Positions 1-6,917 of a DNA stretch of 33,485 nucleotides are shown piece by piece. The notes under the pieces were generated by a model. That model was not told the DNA's origin. It worked only from the letters and a program-made list of their open reading frames with translations, and did not search any database. The stretch comes from Clostridiales bacterium (lineage in GTDB: Bacteria; Bacillota; Clostridia; Christensenellales; Pumilibacteraceae): positions 1-33,485 of the forward strand of contig DQGD01000003.1 in NCBI GenBank assembly GCA_003533505.1, in the 5' to 3' direction. Made by a program: the position numbers and the translations under genes. Each line of letters starts with the position of its first letter. Within the stretch, counting starts at the first letter, position 1.

Positions 1-184
1 ATGCAGTTGTCAATGTGCGTATCGAAAGTAACAAAAAAAGCACAATCGAATCTACCTCGCGTTTCCGCGCCGTGACTTTTCGTCCCTTAGTAAATCCTCT
101 CATGCCAGCGGTATATCCTGCGATATACTTGACCAAAACAGCCTTTATTTACTTTCGTTGCTGCGTCCCTTTCGGTCGACAGCC
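1..184 (-). ncRNA. Candidate structured RNA (5' part; runs off the left edge)
   Basis: No convincing protein is encoded on either strand here. On the minus strand a good sigma-A promoter (190-219) would start a transcript near 183 that reads leftward out of the window. The transcript is dense in local helices: CC-GAAA-GG inside a GTC/GAC helix (165-180), a long-range 7-bp pairing of 147-153 with 89-95, a perfect 7-bp hairpin GTATATC/GATATAC with a 4-base loop (111-128), a small GAC/GTC hairpin (74-84) and CGCG-GAAA-CGCG (58-69). GNRA-type loops and nested pairing suggest a folded RNA or riboswitch rather than a plain leader. The class is not recognised; the 3' end and any downstream gene are not visible. 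A short plus-strand ORF across this region has no SD and looks spurious. Confidence 0.5.
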
Positions 185-189
185 TATAC

Positions 190-219
190 ATAATATCACA
201 CTACTCTATGGCTTGTCAA
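190..219 (-). promoter_or_regulatory. Sigma-A promoter of the left-edge RNA
   Basis: Read on the minus strand: -35 TTGACA (214-219), 18-base spacer, -10 TATTAT (190-195). Predicted start of transcription is near 183. It points away from the zinc-ribbon gene's stop codon, into the structured region. Confidence 0.65.
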
Positions 220-297
220 GAGTTTTTAAATAAAAAATTAAAAAATTTTTAAAATGATATTTTCAGGACGGTTACGCATAATACGCATAACCGAAAA

Positions 298-319
298 CAG
301 AACGACAACCGCCGTTCCG
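298..319 (-). terminator. Weak terminator after the zinc-ribbon gene
   Basis: Minus-strand hairpin CGGAACG/CGTTCTG (one G-U pair, 8-base loop) followed by TTTT, about 30 bases after the stop codon. A second hairpin with a 9-bp stem (269-293) lies just beyond but has no clean U-tract. Confidence 0.4.
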
Positions 320-349
320 TTTTTACTCGGCAGGAAAATAATACCGAAT

Positions 350-721
350 TTACTCCAATGTCTCAATTAATATTCCAACAACAACAAATAACAATACTAT
401 CCATATCGACGAAATCGTAATAGCCGCTATCGACGTACCTCTGCCGCTGTTTATCTTTTTTGAATTATACAGTCCGATTATGCCGAATATCAACCCCAGT
501 AACGATAGCGATACGGTAATCGCCATTATCAGTCCCACGATTGCGTAACCGTTCGTGCCCGCTTTTACTTCAGACACGTTGTTTACGATTATCGGTCTTT
601 GCCTGTCAACCGCACTTACCGTTCCGTCACTGTTTTTGACGATTTGCGCACCGCAATCCGGACAAAATTTCGGTAAACCTTTCGACGCGTCGATATTTGC
701 GCCGCAATTTTTACAAGTCAT
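350..721 (-). CDS. Zinc-ribbon / DUF4190-type membrane protein
   Basis: A 123-residue protein. The N-terminus is a zinc ribbon with two knuckles (CKNC near residues 3-6 and CPDC near 20-23). A polar linker follows, then two hydrophobic segments (about residues 57-83 and 94-119) separated by a short loop containing YNSKK, the usual layout of DUF4190 proteins. It is probably a small inner-membrane protein with a cytoplasmic zinc finger; its biochemical role is unknown. The start is supported by GGAGG 7 bases upstream. Transcription comes from a consensus promoter (762-790) whose -35, spacer and -10 are covered by a palindrome, next to a divergent XRE regulator, so it is probably repressed by that neighbour. 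Confidence 0.75.
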   Translation of the reverse strand: MTCKNCGANIDASKGLPKFCPDCGAQIVKNSDGTVSAVDRQRPIIVNNVSEVKAGTNGYAIVGLIMAITVSLSLLGLIFGIIGLYNSKKINSGRGTSIAAITISSIWIVLLFVVVGILIETLE

Positions 722-761
722 TATTCATCCTCCGTTTCCTAATAAAATATACTTTATCGTT

Positions 762-790
762 ATTATAATTCCGTTCCGGAATTATGTCAA
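762..790 (-). promoter_or_regulatory. Perfect consensus sigma-A promoter of the zinc-ribbon gene
   Basis: Minus strand: -35 TTGACA (785-790), 17-base spacer, -10 TATAAT (762-767). Both hexamers match consensus exactly, so without a repressor it should be strong. The palindrome at 765-785 overlaps it almost completely. Confidence 0.85.
765..785. promoter_or_regulatory. 21-bp palindromic operator candidate
   Basis: Inverted repeat ATAATTCCG (765-773) / CGGAATTAT (777-785) with a 3-base centre. It lies across the -10, spacer and edge of the -35 of the minus promoter. The same 9-base half-site recurs at 805-813, where it continues into the palindrome TTCCGGAA. Best reading: binding sites for the adjacent XRE protein. 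Confidence 0.7.
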
Positions 791-803
791 GCGTATATGA
801 TGA

Positions 804-816
804 TATAATTCCGGAA
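804..816 (+). promoter_or_regulatory. Putative -10 box and second operator half-site of the XRE gene
   Basis: TATAAT at 804-809 on the plus strand, with no good -35 (ATTATG at 17-base spacing). It overlaps the half-site ATAATTCCGGAA (805-816). Transcription would begin near 816, which favours translation from the ATG at 841 and suggests autoregulation. Confidence 0.45.
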
Positions 817-840
817 AAGAATAATAATGGCGTCTGGAAT

Positions 841-1083
841 ATGAAAACGCGCAAAAAAGATTACGGCAACTGCAATATAATAGGAAAAAACGCCGAGCGA
901 TTGAGAAAATCGCAAGGAATTTCGCAAAAAGATTTTATAGCGAAATTACAACTTTTCGGTCTGGACGTCAACCCGACGAGTTACTCAAAGCTTGAAGGTC
1001 AGATACGCATCGCAACCGATAAAGAAGTGCAGGCGATTGCCAAAGTACTTAAAGTCGACGTGAACGAACTTTTTAACGATTAA
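841..1083 (+). CDS. Small XRE-family helix-turn-helix regulator
   Basis: An 80-residue single-domain DNA-binding protein. It begins MKTRKKDYGNCNIIG and contains a Cro/CI-type HTH (roughly residues 18-75: RLRKSQGISQKDF as the first helices, then PTSYSKLEGQIR for the recognition region, ending KVLKVDVNELF). An in-frame ATG at 784 would add 19 residues, but it lies inside the operator and upstream of the predicted transcription start, so 841 is preferred. No strong SD precedes either start. It is divergent from the zinc-ribbon gene, with shared palindromic sites between, and probably represses both genes. The ligand or signal is unknown. Confidence 0.8.
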   Translation: MKTRKKDYGNCNIIGKNAERLRKSQGISQKDFIAKLQLFGLDVNPTSYSKLEGQIRIATDKEVQAIAKVLKVDVNELFND

Positions 1084-1130
1084 GTCGCAAAAACGCGGCT
1101 ATTCGTTTTGTAATTATATTAAAAACACAA

Positions 1131-1158
1131 GAACCCGCCGCGGATTTACGGCGAGTTC
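1131..1158. terminator. Bidirectional terminator between convergent genes
   Basis: Hairpin GAAC-C-CGCCG / CGGCG-A-GTTC with an 8-base loop. A T-rich run follows on the plus side (TCTTTCT) and on the minus side (TTGTGTTTTT), serving the XRE gene and the MATE gene. Confidence 0.7.
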
Positions 1159-1198
1159 TCTTTCTATTATAATAAGTAATGCGGAATAGGTTTCGGCG

Positions 1199-2581
1199 TT
1201 ATTCCCGCGCGGTTTCCTGTGGCTTCAAAGAAGCGAGCCGTTTTATTCCGACAAGCACGGGCACGACAATGGGGACGCAGATGAGCGCCGTGATAAGGTC
1301 GGCGGCGGCTTGAGCGACTTCGAGCCCCGTCGCACCCATCAGAAACCCTCCGAGAAACACGAGCGGAATATACGCTATACCCTGTCTTGCCACGGCGAGC
1401 GTGGTTGCGCGGACGACTTTGCCGATGTTTTGAAGCAGCATATTAGAAACCGTGATAAACGGCGTGAGCGCAAAGAAAGCGCACTGTGCGCGGAACGCCG
1501 CCCTCGAATACTCGCGCGCAAGTTCGTCCACCGTAAACGCCGCCGTAACGGGACCTGCGAGCGCAAAACCCACGACCGACACGACGAGCGCGAATCCCGT
1601 GGTACACGCGAGCGCGAAAACGTAGCTTTTAATCACGCGGTCGTACTTTTTCGCGCCGTAGTTAAAGCCGCAAACGGGTTGAAAGCCTTGCCCGAAGCCG
1701 ATGATGACGGACGAGCAAAAGCCTGTGATTTTGGTGACGTTGCCCAGCGCGGCAATCATCGGGTCTGCGTTTACGCCCATGACCGCGCCGCAAACGAAGT
1801 TTGTGCACACGGTAGCGACGCCGGAAATGCCTTGCCGTCCGAGCGAGGGCAGTCCGCCCTTTATTATCGCGGAAAAGTATTTCTTCTCGAAGCGGAAATT
1901 CATTATTCTCAAGCGTATATTGCCGCCTCTGCCGGTACCGACGAGCAGCAGCACGAACGAGCAAAGCTGGCTTATCGCGGTCGCAAGCCCTGCTCCTGCG
2001 GTGCCCATATTCAGTCCCATGACGAACGCGGCGTCAAGTCCGATATTCAGCACTCCTCCGCTGACGAGCGCAATCATCGCATAGAACGCGCTGCCCTGAA
2101 ACCGTAGCTGGTTATTGACGGTGAGCGCGGCTGTCATGTACGGCGTGCCGAGCAGAATGAAAAACAGGTATTCTTCGGCATAGGGTCTGATTGTTTCGGT
2201 CGAGCCGAGCGCAGTGATAAGCGGACGCATGAAAATCAAACCGAACGCCATCAGAACAGTGCCGAACGCCAGCGACGAGAAAAACCCGGTAGCCGACATT
2301 CTCTCGGCTTCTTCGCGGTTTTGCTCGCCCAGCCGAAGCGACATATAGTTGCCCGAGCCGTGACCGAAAAAGAATCCGAACGCCTGAATAATCGCCATGT
2401 ACGAAAACACCACGCTTATCGCGCCGGAAGCCGAAGCGTTGATTTGCCCCACGAAAAAAGCGTCCGCCATATTGTACAGCGTACTTATCAGCATAGACAA
2501 CACGGTGGGCGCGGCGAGCCGCAGAATAAGTTTCTCTACGCGCTCGCCCGTCAGTTTTTCGTATTTTTCGGTTTCGGTCAT
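1199..2581 (-). CDS. MATE family multidrug/metabolite exporter
   Basis: A 460-residue polytopic membrane protein, the usual MATE length. The N-terminus has the family signature (KLILRLAAPTVLSMLISTLY then NMADAFFVGQ near residues 35-44) and about 12 hydrophobic segments in two halves; the second half opens with GGLPSLGRQGISG. The family uses Na+ or H+ gradients to expel cationic compounds; the substrate cannot be read from sequence. It lies 36 bases after ferritin on the same strand, with no terminator between, so it is probably co-transcribed. The ATG lacks a clear SD, so translation may depend on the upstream gene or a nearby alternative start. It is not closely similar to the broken MATE relic at 3982-4342. 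Confidence 0.9.
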   Translation of the reverse strand: MTETEKYEKLTGERVEKLILRLAAPTVLSMLISTLYNMADAFFVGQINASASGAISVVFSYMAIIQAFGFFFGHGSGNYMSLRLGEQNREEAERMSATGFFSSLAFGTVLMAFGLIFMRPLITALGSTETIRPYAEEYLFFILLGTPYMTAALTVNNQLRFQGSAFYAMIALVSGGVLNIGLDAAFVMGLNMGTAGAGLATAISQLCSFVLLLVGTGRGGNIRLRIMNFRFEKKYFSAIIKGGLPSLGRQGISGVATVCTNFVCGAVMGVNADPMIAALGNVTKITGFCSSVIIGFGQGFQPVCGFNYGAKKYDRVIKSYVFALACTTGFALVVSVVGFALAGPVTAAFTVDELAREYSRAAFRAQCAFFALTPFITVSNMLLQNIGKVVRATTLAVARQGIAYIPLVFLGGFLMGATGLEVAQAAADLITALICVPIVVPVLVGIKRLASLKPQETARE

Positions 2582-2617
2582 TTATTCGGAAAAATAATTA
2601 TTCCGCGGCGGAGTATT

Positions 2618-3127
2618 TTACAGCACGAGCGAGGGGGCGGCGTACACGCGAGCCTTGAGCTCGTTGTCCAGCATGTAAAGTCCTTTCGCGTCCGAACCGA
2701 ACAGCTCCATTTTGGTGATGAGGTCGTTCGCGTTCTTCTCCTCCTCGCCCTGCTCCTTTACGAACCAATCGAGGAATTGCATCGTGCGGAAGTCGCGCGT
2801 AGCGTAAGCCTCGGCGTAGATGTCGTTGATAAGCGAGGTAACGTAACGCTCATGCTCCAGCCCCTCTTTCAGCACGTCGAGGTCGGCAAAGAGCTTTTTG
2901 TCTGGCGAAGCGATTGCGCCGAAAGTGACTTTTTGGTCGTTATTCAGAAGAAAGCGGTACATGAGCATCGCGTGGTCGCGTTCCTCCTGCGCTTGCACTT
3001 CGTACCAATGCGCGAAGCCCTGAAGTCCGCGGCGCTCGAAATAGTTGGCAAAGTCCAGATACAGATAAGCCGAGTAAAATTCCTTGTTGATTTGCTCGTT
3101 GATGAGCGAGGCGACTTTTTCATCCAT
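2618..3127 (-). CDS. ftnA: Ferritin (bacterial non-haem, FtnA type)
   Basis: A 169-residue four-helix-bundle iron-storage protein that oxidises Fe(II) and stores ferric mineral in a 24-mer. The dinuclear ferroxidase residues are visible at the expected spacing: E16, E49, H52 (in EERDH), E93 and Q126/E129 (in KEQGEEE), plus Y23. Length and motifs match bacterial FtnA rather than bacterioferritin, which needs a haem-binding Met. The start is supported by GGAGG 8 bases upstream and a good promoter at 3162-3190. It leads a probable two-gene unit with the MATE exporter. No Fur-like box was identified by eye. Confidence 0.93.
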   Translation of the reverse strand: MDEKVASLINEQINKEFYSAYLYLDFANYFERRGLQGFAHWYEVQAQEERDHAMLMYRFLLNNDQKVTFGAIASPDKKLFADLDVLKEGLEHERYVTSLINDIYAEAYATRDFRTMQFLDWFVKEQGEEEKNANDLITKMELFGSDAKGLYMLDNELKARVYAAPSLVL

Positions 3128-3161
3128 ATTGTTTTCCTCCGTGTTTATATATTATATAATG

Positions 3162-3190
3162 ATTATACAGTCGGTTTCCGTGATTGTAAA
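3162..3190 (-). promoter_or_regulatory. Sigma-A promoter of ferritin
   Basis: Minus strand: TTTACA (3185-3190), 17-base spacer, TATAAT (3162-3167). The leader to the ATG is about 28 bases, AT-rich, and contains the GGAGG site. Confidence 0.8.
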
Positions 3191-3241
3191 GTAAAAACAT
3201 AAGGCTGACGGATTGTTTCCGCGACGAACGCCCGTCCATCT

Positions 3242-3343
3242 TATTCTGAGCGGAGCGACAGAGAGCCCCCCCGAGAATCCGTGCGAAACCGCATAATCGT
3301 TATACTTTTACTCTTCGCCAGATTCCTCGGCTTCGCTCGGAAT
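3242..3343. repeat. Degenerate inverted intergenic repeat
   Basis: ATTCTGAGCGGAGCG...GAGAATCC (3243-3280) recurs as an imperfect reverse copy at 3321-3343 (GATTCCTCGGCTTCGCTCGG). The stretch 3191-3398 contains no ORF with coding character. It looks like an intergenic repeat family member; copy number elsewhere cannot be seen. Confidence 0.4.
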
Positions 3344-3398
3344 GGCATAAGGATAGGTGTTCTTTATAATAAGTATTCTATTCGCATCGCGGAAAACT

Positions 3399-3989
3399 TT
3401 ACAACTTAATTTCCTCGCCGGGGCGAACGACGAGCTTACCGGGCGCGTGAAAGCGTGCGGCGACGGTTCCGTCAAAAGGCGTGTCGGGCTTGGTGTGGAT
3501 AGGTATCGAATACCTTGCCTTTATTACGGCGGCGCAGGCGGAAGCCTCCTCCGCGTCCATATTGAAAATCCCGTCGGTGGGGAGCAACGCGTAGTCGATA
3601 TTCTCGCCGGCGAGCAAAGGCATATAGTCGGTAGTCGACGTGTCGCCGGCGGCGTAGATTTTCACGCCGTCAACATCGACGATAAACCCCACGCACTCGG
3701 ATTTCTTGTGGTTGCGGTTGTATGCCGGCACGGCGCGGAAGCTGAAACCGTCCTTTTCGCCGCTGCCGTAATGCTCGCCGTCGGTCATGTCTTTGCCGCG
3801 AAAAACCTTGCAGCCGACTGCCGCGGTAATCTTAGTCAAATCGTTGTGGTCGTAGTGCTCGTGAGTAATCAGCACGAGGTCGGCTTCGGGCTCGTAGCCG
3901 TCGCCCATAAACGGGTCGACGTACATCACCCTGCCGCCGTCCGACGTAATGCGGAAACTGCCGTGTCCCTGATAATAAAGCTCAGCCAT
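3399..3989 (-). CDS. MBL-fold metal-dependent hydrolase
   Basis: A 196-residue metallo-beta-lactamase-fold protein. The metal-binding motif THEHYDH is at residues 42-48 (H43, H45, D47, H48), a further ligand aspartate is in AAGDTST (D116) and a late histidine in PIHTKPD (H165). This resembles the short UPF0173/UlaG-like group that opens with a simple YYQGHGSF strand. No signal peptide, so cytosolic. The substrate is unknown. The start has GGAG 6 bases upstream. Its ATG overlaps the stop of the upstream MATE relic frame, suggesting it was, and may still be, translated as part of that transcript. Confidence 0.85.
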   Translation of the reverse strand: MAELYYQGHGSFRITSDGGRVMYVDPFMGDGYEPEADLVLITHEHYDHNDLTKITAAVGCKVFRGKDMTDGEHYGSGEKDGFSFRAVPAYNRNHKKSECVGFIVDVDGVKIYAAGDTSTTDYMPLLAGENIDYALLPTDGIFNMDAEEASACAAVIKARYSIPIHTKPDTPFDGTVAARFHAPGKLVVRPGEEIKL

Positions 3990-4342
3990 TTTCTTCTCCT
4001 TTGCCGCTCGGCGTTTGCCCCTCGGCTTGCGGCTCTGCCGATTGATTTATCTGCGCCTCGGACTTTTTCCGGCCCTTGACGATTCCAAAGTACAGCGCGA
4101 GTCCCACCGCGCCTGCCGCGAGCGCAATCGCAATCAGCTGCCACGGATAGACAACGGACAACGCCGTGAAAGCGTCGTCCGAGTATTTACCGACGAAAAA
4201 GCTGTCGACTATAAAAGCTGTCGACTATATTATATAAAGCCTGAATGAGCTGCGCCGGCATGACGGGCGGCGCAACCCGAAGCAGTATTTTGCCGATACT
4301 TGCCGTACCGAAAAAGCCGCATTCGTTGCTTACCTTTTCCAT
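3982..4342 (-). pseudogene. MATE exporter relic (frameshifted and internally deleted)
   Basis: From ATG 4342 the minus strand encodes a typical MATE N-terminus (IGKILLRVAPPVMPAQLIQ then ALYNIVDSF). A perfect 16-bp tandem duplication (4197-4228) shifts the frame and the original frame then stops. The shifted frame continues the family sequence (VDSFFVGKYSDDAFTALSVV), then passes within about 15 residues into one membrane segment and a charged tail ending at TGA 3984-3982. Removing one 16-bp copy restores a continuous 114-codon frame. So two lesions are visible: loss of most of the protein (normally about 450 residues) and the later duplication. No SD precedes the ATG. It sits directly upstream of the MBL hydrolase gene. 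Confidence 0.7.
4197..4228. repeat. Perfect 16-bp tandem duplication in the MATE relic
   Basis: Two adjacent identical copies of AAAAGCTGTCGACTAT (4197-4212, 4213-4228). The unit is 16 bases (5 codons + 1), so each extra copy shifts the reading frame by +1. Looks like replication slippage. Confidence 0.9.
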
Positions 4343-4449
4343 AAAACGTCTGTATTAAACGCTTTCAACCCTGTTTTTTCGCCTCTTAGCCCCACGCATG
4401 CGCATATTCGCATATATGAATGTCGGGGCTGCCCGGAAAAAACCGTGAT

Positions 4450-5970
4450 TTACTCCCACTCGATGGTTGCCGGGGGCTTGGAAGTTATGTCGTAGACAAT
4501 GCGGTTGATGTGCTTGACCTCGTTGACGATGCGCGTGGAGATTTTTTCGAGTACGTCGAAAGGAATCCGCGCCCAATCGGCGGTCATGCCGTCCACGCTG
4601 GTCACGCCGCGAAGCGCGAGCGTGTAATCGTAGGTGCGTTCGTCGCCCATAACTCCCACGGTACGGGTGCCGGTGAGCACCGCGAAGTACTGCCAGATGT
4701 CGCCCTCTAAGCCGGCTTTTGCGATTTCGTCGCGGAAAATGTAGTCCGCGTCCTGCAAAATCGCTACCTTTTCGGCGGTCACGTCGCCCATAATTCTGAT
4801 GCCGAGCCCGGGACCGGGGAACGGCTGGCGCATGACGATGGAAGCCGGGAGTCCTATTTCAAAGCCGCACTTTCTCACTTCGTCCTTGAAGAGGTCGCGA
4901 AGCGGCTCGACGATTTCCTTGAAGTCGACGACGGACGGAAGTCCGCCCACGTTGTGATGGCTCTTTATCTTCGCGCTCGCCCCGAGTCCGCTCTCGATGA
5001 CGTCGGGGTAAATCGTGCCCTGAACGAGGTAATCGACTGCGCCGATTTTTTTCGCCTCTTCCTCGAACACGCGGATAAACTCGCTGCCGATAATCTTACG
5101 CTTCTTCTCGGGCTCGGTCACTCCGGCGAGAAGGCTGAGAAAACGCTTGGACGCGTCCACTTTAATGAGGTTCATGCCCTGCTCGTCGCGGAAAACGCGC
5201 ACCACCTCGTCGGCTTCGTACTTTCTCAAAAGCCCGTGGTCGACAAAGATACACACGAGATTGGGGCAAGCCTTGTGAATGAGCGTTGCGGCGACTGCGG
5301 AATCCACGCCGCCCGACAGCGCGCACAGCACTTTCTTGTCGCCGATTTTCGCTTTAAGCTTGGCTATCGTGGTTTCGGCGAAGTTCGCCATCGTCCACTC
5401 GCCTTTTGCTCCGCAGATTTCGTAGAGGAAGTTTTTGAGCACCGCGCTTCCGAACGTCGTGTGCATTACCTCGGGGTGGAATTGCACGCCGTACAGCTTC
5501 TTTTCGGGGTTCGCCATAGCGGCAACCGGGCAGGTCGCGGTGGTCGCGGTGACGGCAAAACCCGTCGGCACTTCCTCGACGTAGCAAGTGTGACTCATCC
5601 AGCACTGCGATTCGACAGGTATATCCTTAAACAGCGGCGAAGCCTTGACGGTCATTATCTGCTTGCCGTATTCTCTCGGCCCCACGCCGACTTTGCCGCC
5701 GCTAAGGTGCGCCATAAGCTGGCAGCCGTAGCAGATGCCGAGCACGGGAATGCCGGCTTCGAGCATGGCTTTTTCCACCGTGGGCGCGTTCTCCTCGAAC
5801 ACGCTGGCAGGTCCGCCCGTGAAGATAATGCCGATAGGCTTCTTTTCGAGGATTTTGCCGAGCGGCGTGGTGTACGGCAGCAGCTCGCAGTACACGTTGA
5901 ATTCTCTCACTCTTCGCGCGATAAGCTGATTGTATTGTCCGCCGAAGTCAAGTACGATTACGTTTTCCAT
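4450..5970 (-). CDS. guaA: GMP synthase (glutamine-hydrolysing)
   Basis: A 506-residue two-domain enzyme converting XMP, ATP and glutamine to GMP in the last step of guanine nucleotide synthesis. The N-terminal class I amidotransferase has nucleophile C80 in GICYGCQ and the H165/E167 pair in QFHPEV. The ATP-pyrophosphatase P-loop is SGGVDS (219-224). The C-terminal dimerisation domain carries PFPGPGLGIR and ends with the family's TSKPPATIEWE. Full length, all catalytic residues present. The start is supported by GGAG 8 bases upstream. It follows the SDR gene by 21 bases and probably shares its promoter at 6817-6845. Confidence 0.97.
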   Translation of the reverse strand: MENVIVLDFGGQYNQLIARRVREFNVYCELLPYTTPLGKILEKKPIGIIFTGGPASVFEENAPTVEKAMLEAGIPVLGICYGCQLMAHLSGGKVGVGPREYGKQIMTVKASPLFKDIPVESQCWMSHTCYVEEVPTGFAVTATTATCPVAAMANPEKKLYGVQFHPEVMHTTFGSAVLKNFLYEICGAKGEWTMANFAETTIAKLKAKIGDKKVLCALSGGVDSAVAATLIHKACPNLVCIFVDHGLLRKYEADEVVRVFRDEQGMNLIKVDASKRFLSLLAGVTEPEKKRKIIGSEFIRVFEEEAKKIGAVDYLVQGTIYPDVIESGLGASAKIKSHHNVGGLPSVVDFKEIVEPLRDLFKDEVRKCGFEIGLPASIVMRQPFPGPGLGIRIMGDVTAEKVAILQDADYIFRDEIAKAGLEGDIWQYFAVLTGTRTVGVMGDERTYDYTLALRGVTSVDGMTADWARIPFDVLEKISTRIVNEVKHINRIVYDITSKPPATIEWE

Positions 5971-5991
5971 TTATGTATCTCCGATAAAAAT

Positions 5992-6810
5992 TTACTTTTC
6001 GTTTTTGCTCGCGTTCTTCTCTTTGGGCGCAAAAATCTTACCCGTAGCGCCGAGAATGACGCTCAACGGAAACAGCCTGTACGCCGCGTACAGCGCCTTG
6101 TACTTTCTGCCCACGAGGTAGAACGGCTTGTAACGCTTTTTCGCGATGATTTTCTCTATCTTGCCGCAAGCGTAATCCACGCTCATGCGCTTGTGCTCGC
6201 GCGCGGAAATATGGTCGTCGGCTTTCCGTATTCTGTCGCCGTAGCGCTCGTTGGTCGTAAAATTCTTGACGCGGTTTTTGGTAAACTCCGTCCTGATGTC
6301 GCCCGGGCAAATCGCCGTGACGTCGATGCCGTATGGCTTGACCTCTTCTCTCAGCGAATGACTGAGCATGCTGACCGCAGCCTTCGACGCGCAGTACATC
6401 GAACGGAACGGCAGCGGAAATATCGCGCATGCCGAGGAAATATTGACTATCTTCGCGCCTTCGCTCATCAGCGGCAACGCGTACTTCACGCAACGGAACA
6501 CTCCCATGAAGTTGGCCTCGAAAATACGGCTGACTTCCTCGTCGGACAATAGCTCCACCGCACCCGACACGCCGTAACCCGCGTTATTGACCAAAACGTC
6601 GACCCTTCCGAAACGCGATTTAATAATCTCGAACGCCGCGATGACGTCGGACTCGACGCCCACGTCGCAACGAATGGAATTGCCGCTCGTTTCGCAGCTT
6701 CTCGCCAGCACCACGACGGTATTGTCACGCGAAAAACGCTCGGCAACGTGCTTGCCGATGCCGCTCGTGCCGCCCGTGACGACTATAATTTTTCCGCTGA
6801 GCTTTCTCAT
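5992..6810 (-). CDS. Short-chain dehydrogenase/reductase (SDR)
   Basis: A 272-residue classical SDR with a Rossmann fold. The cofactor motif TGGTSGIG is at residues 12-19, NNAG at 75-78, N100, a serine at 125-126 and the catalytic YCASK (Y139, K143). Substrate unknown; the C-terminal region after residue 190 is basic and has a hydrophobic stretch near 243-258, which may touch the membrane. The start cannot be much later because the dinucleotide motif begins at residue 12. There is no SD; instead the -10 box ends 7 bases before the ATG, so the mRNA is probably leaderless. It is followed by guaA in the same unit. Confidence 0.9.
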   Translation of the reverse strand: MRKLSGKIIVVTGGTSGIGKHVAERFSRDNTVVVLARSCETSGNSIRCDVGVESDVIAAFEIIKSRFGRVDVLVNNAGYGVSGAVELLSDEEVSRIFEANFMGVFRCVKYALPLMSEGAKIVNISSACAIFPLPFRSMYCASKAAVSMLSHSLREEVKPYGIDVTAICPGDIRTEFTKNRVKNFTTNERYGDRIRKADDHISAREHKRMSVDYACGKIEKIIAKKRYKPFYLVGRKYKALYAAYRLFPLSVILGATGKIFAPKEKNASKNEK

Positions 6811-6816
6811 AAATCA

Positions 6817-6845
6817 ATAATACCAAAATTCGCGAGCTAAGTCAA
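6817..6845 (-). promoter_or_regulatory. Promoter of SDR-guaA, start of transcription at the ATG
   Basis: Minus strand: TTGACT (6840-6845), 17-base spacer, TATTAT (6817-6822). Seven bases downstream of the -10 is position 6810, the A of the SDR start codon. It lies just after the antiporter's terminator, so the unit is independent. Confidence 0.75.
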
Positions 6846-6865
6846 TTATTTGAGATTGTCTGTAC

Positions 6866-6891
6866 AAAAAACCGCAGGCATAAACCTGCGG
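6866..6891 (-). terminator. Terminator of the antiporter gene
   Basis: Minus strand: CCGCAGG (6885-6891 side) pairs perfectly with CCTGCGG across a 6-base loop and is followed directly by TTTTTT (6866-6871). A textbook intrinsic terminator, about 27 bases after the stop codon. Confidence 0.9.
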
Positions 6892-6917
6892 AATATATAA
6901 CCTTTTAATATAGTAGT

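Noticed and set aside
1..184. Assigning the left-edge RNA to the c-di-GMP-I riboswitch class
   Set aside because: Only the GAAA-GGGACGCA stretch resembles it; the rest of the conserved core, such as the AAGCC and GGTAGCGGGGTT segments, is not found.
15..233. Plus-strand ORF of 72 codons at the left edge
   Set aside because: No SD, no family resemblance, and it is antisense to a promoter plus nested hairpins; better explained as a structured RNA on the other strand.
784..840. N-terminal extension of the XRE protein from ATG 784
   Set aside because: That ATG lies inside the operator and upstream of the predicted transcription start; homologous proteins typically begin near MKTRKKDYGN.
4388..4430. 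Hairpin AGCCCC/GGGGCT after guaA as a terminator
   Set aside because: The minus-strand side is followed by AAGAGGCG, with no U-tract; it may be a structure but not an intrinsic terminator.
4954..6552. Long plus-strand ORF (532 codons) over guaA and the SDR
   Set aside because: Antisense shadow in GC-rich DNA; both minus-strand genes have complete motif sets and ribosome or promoter signals.
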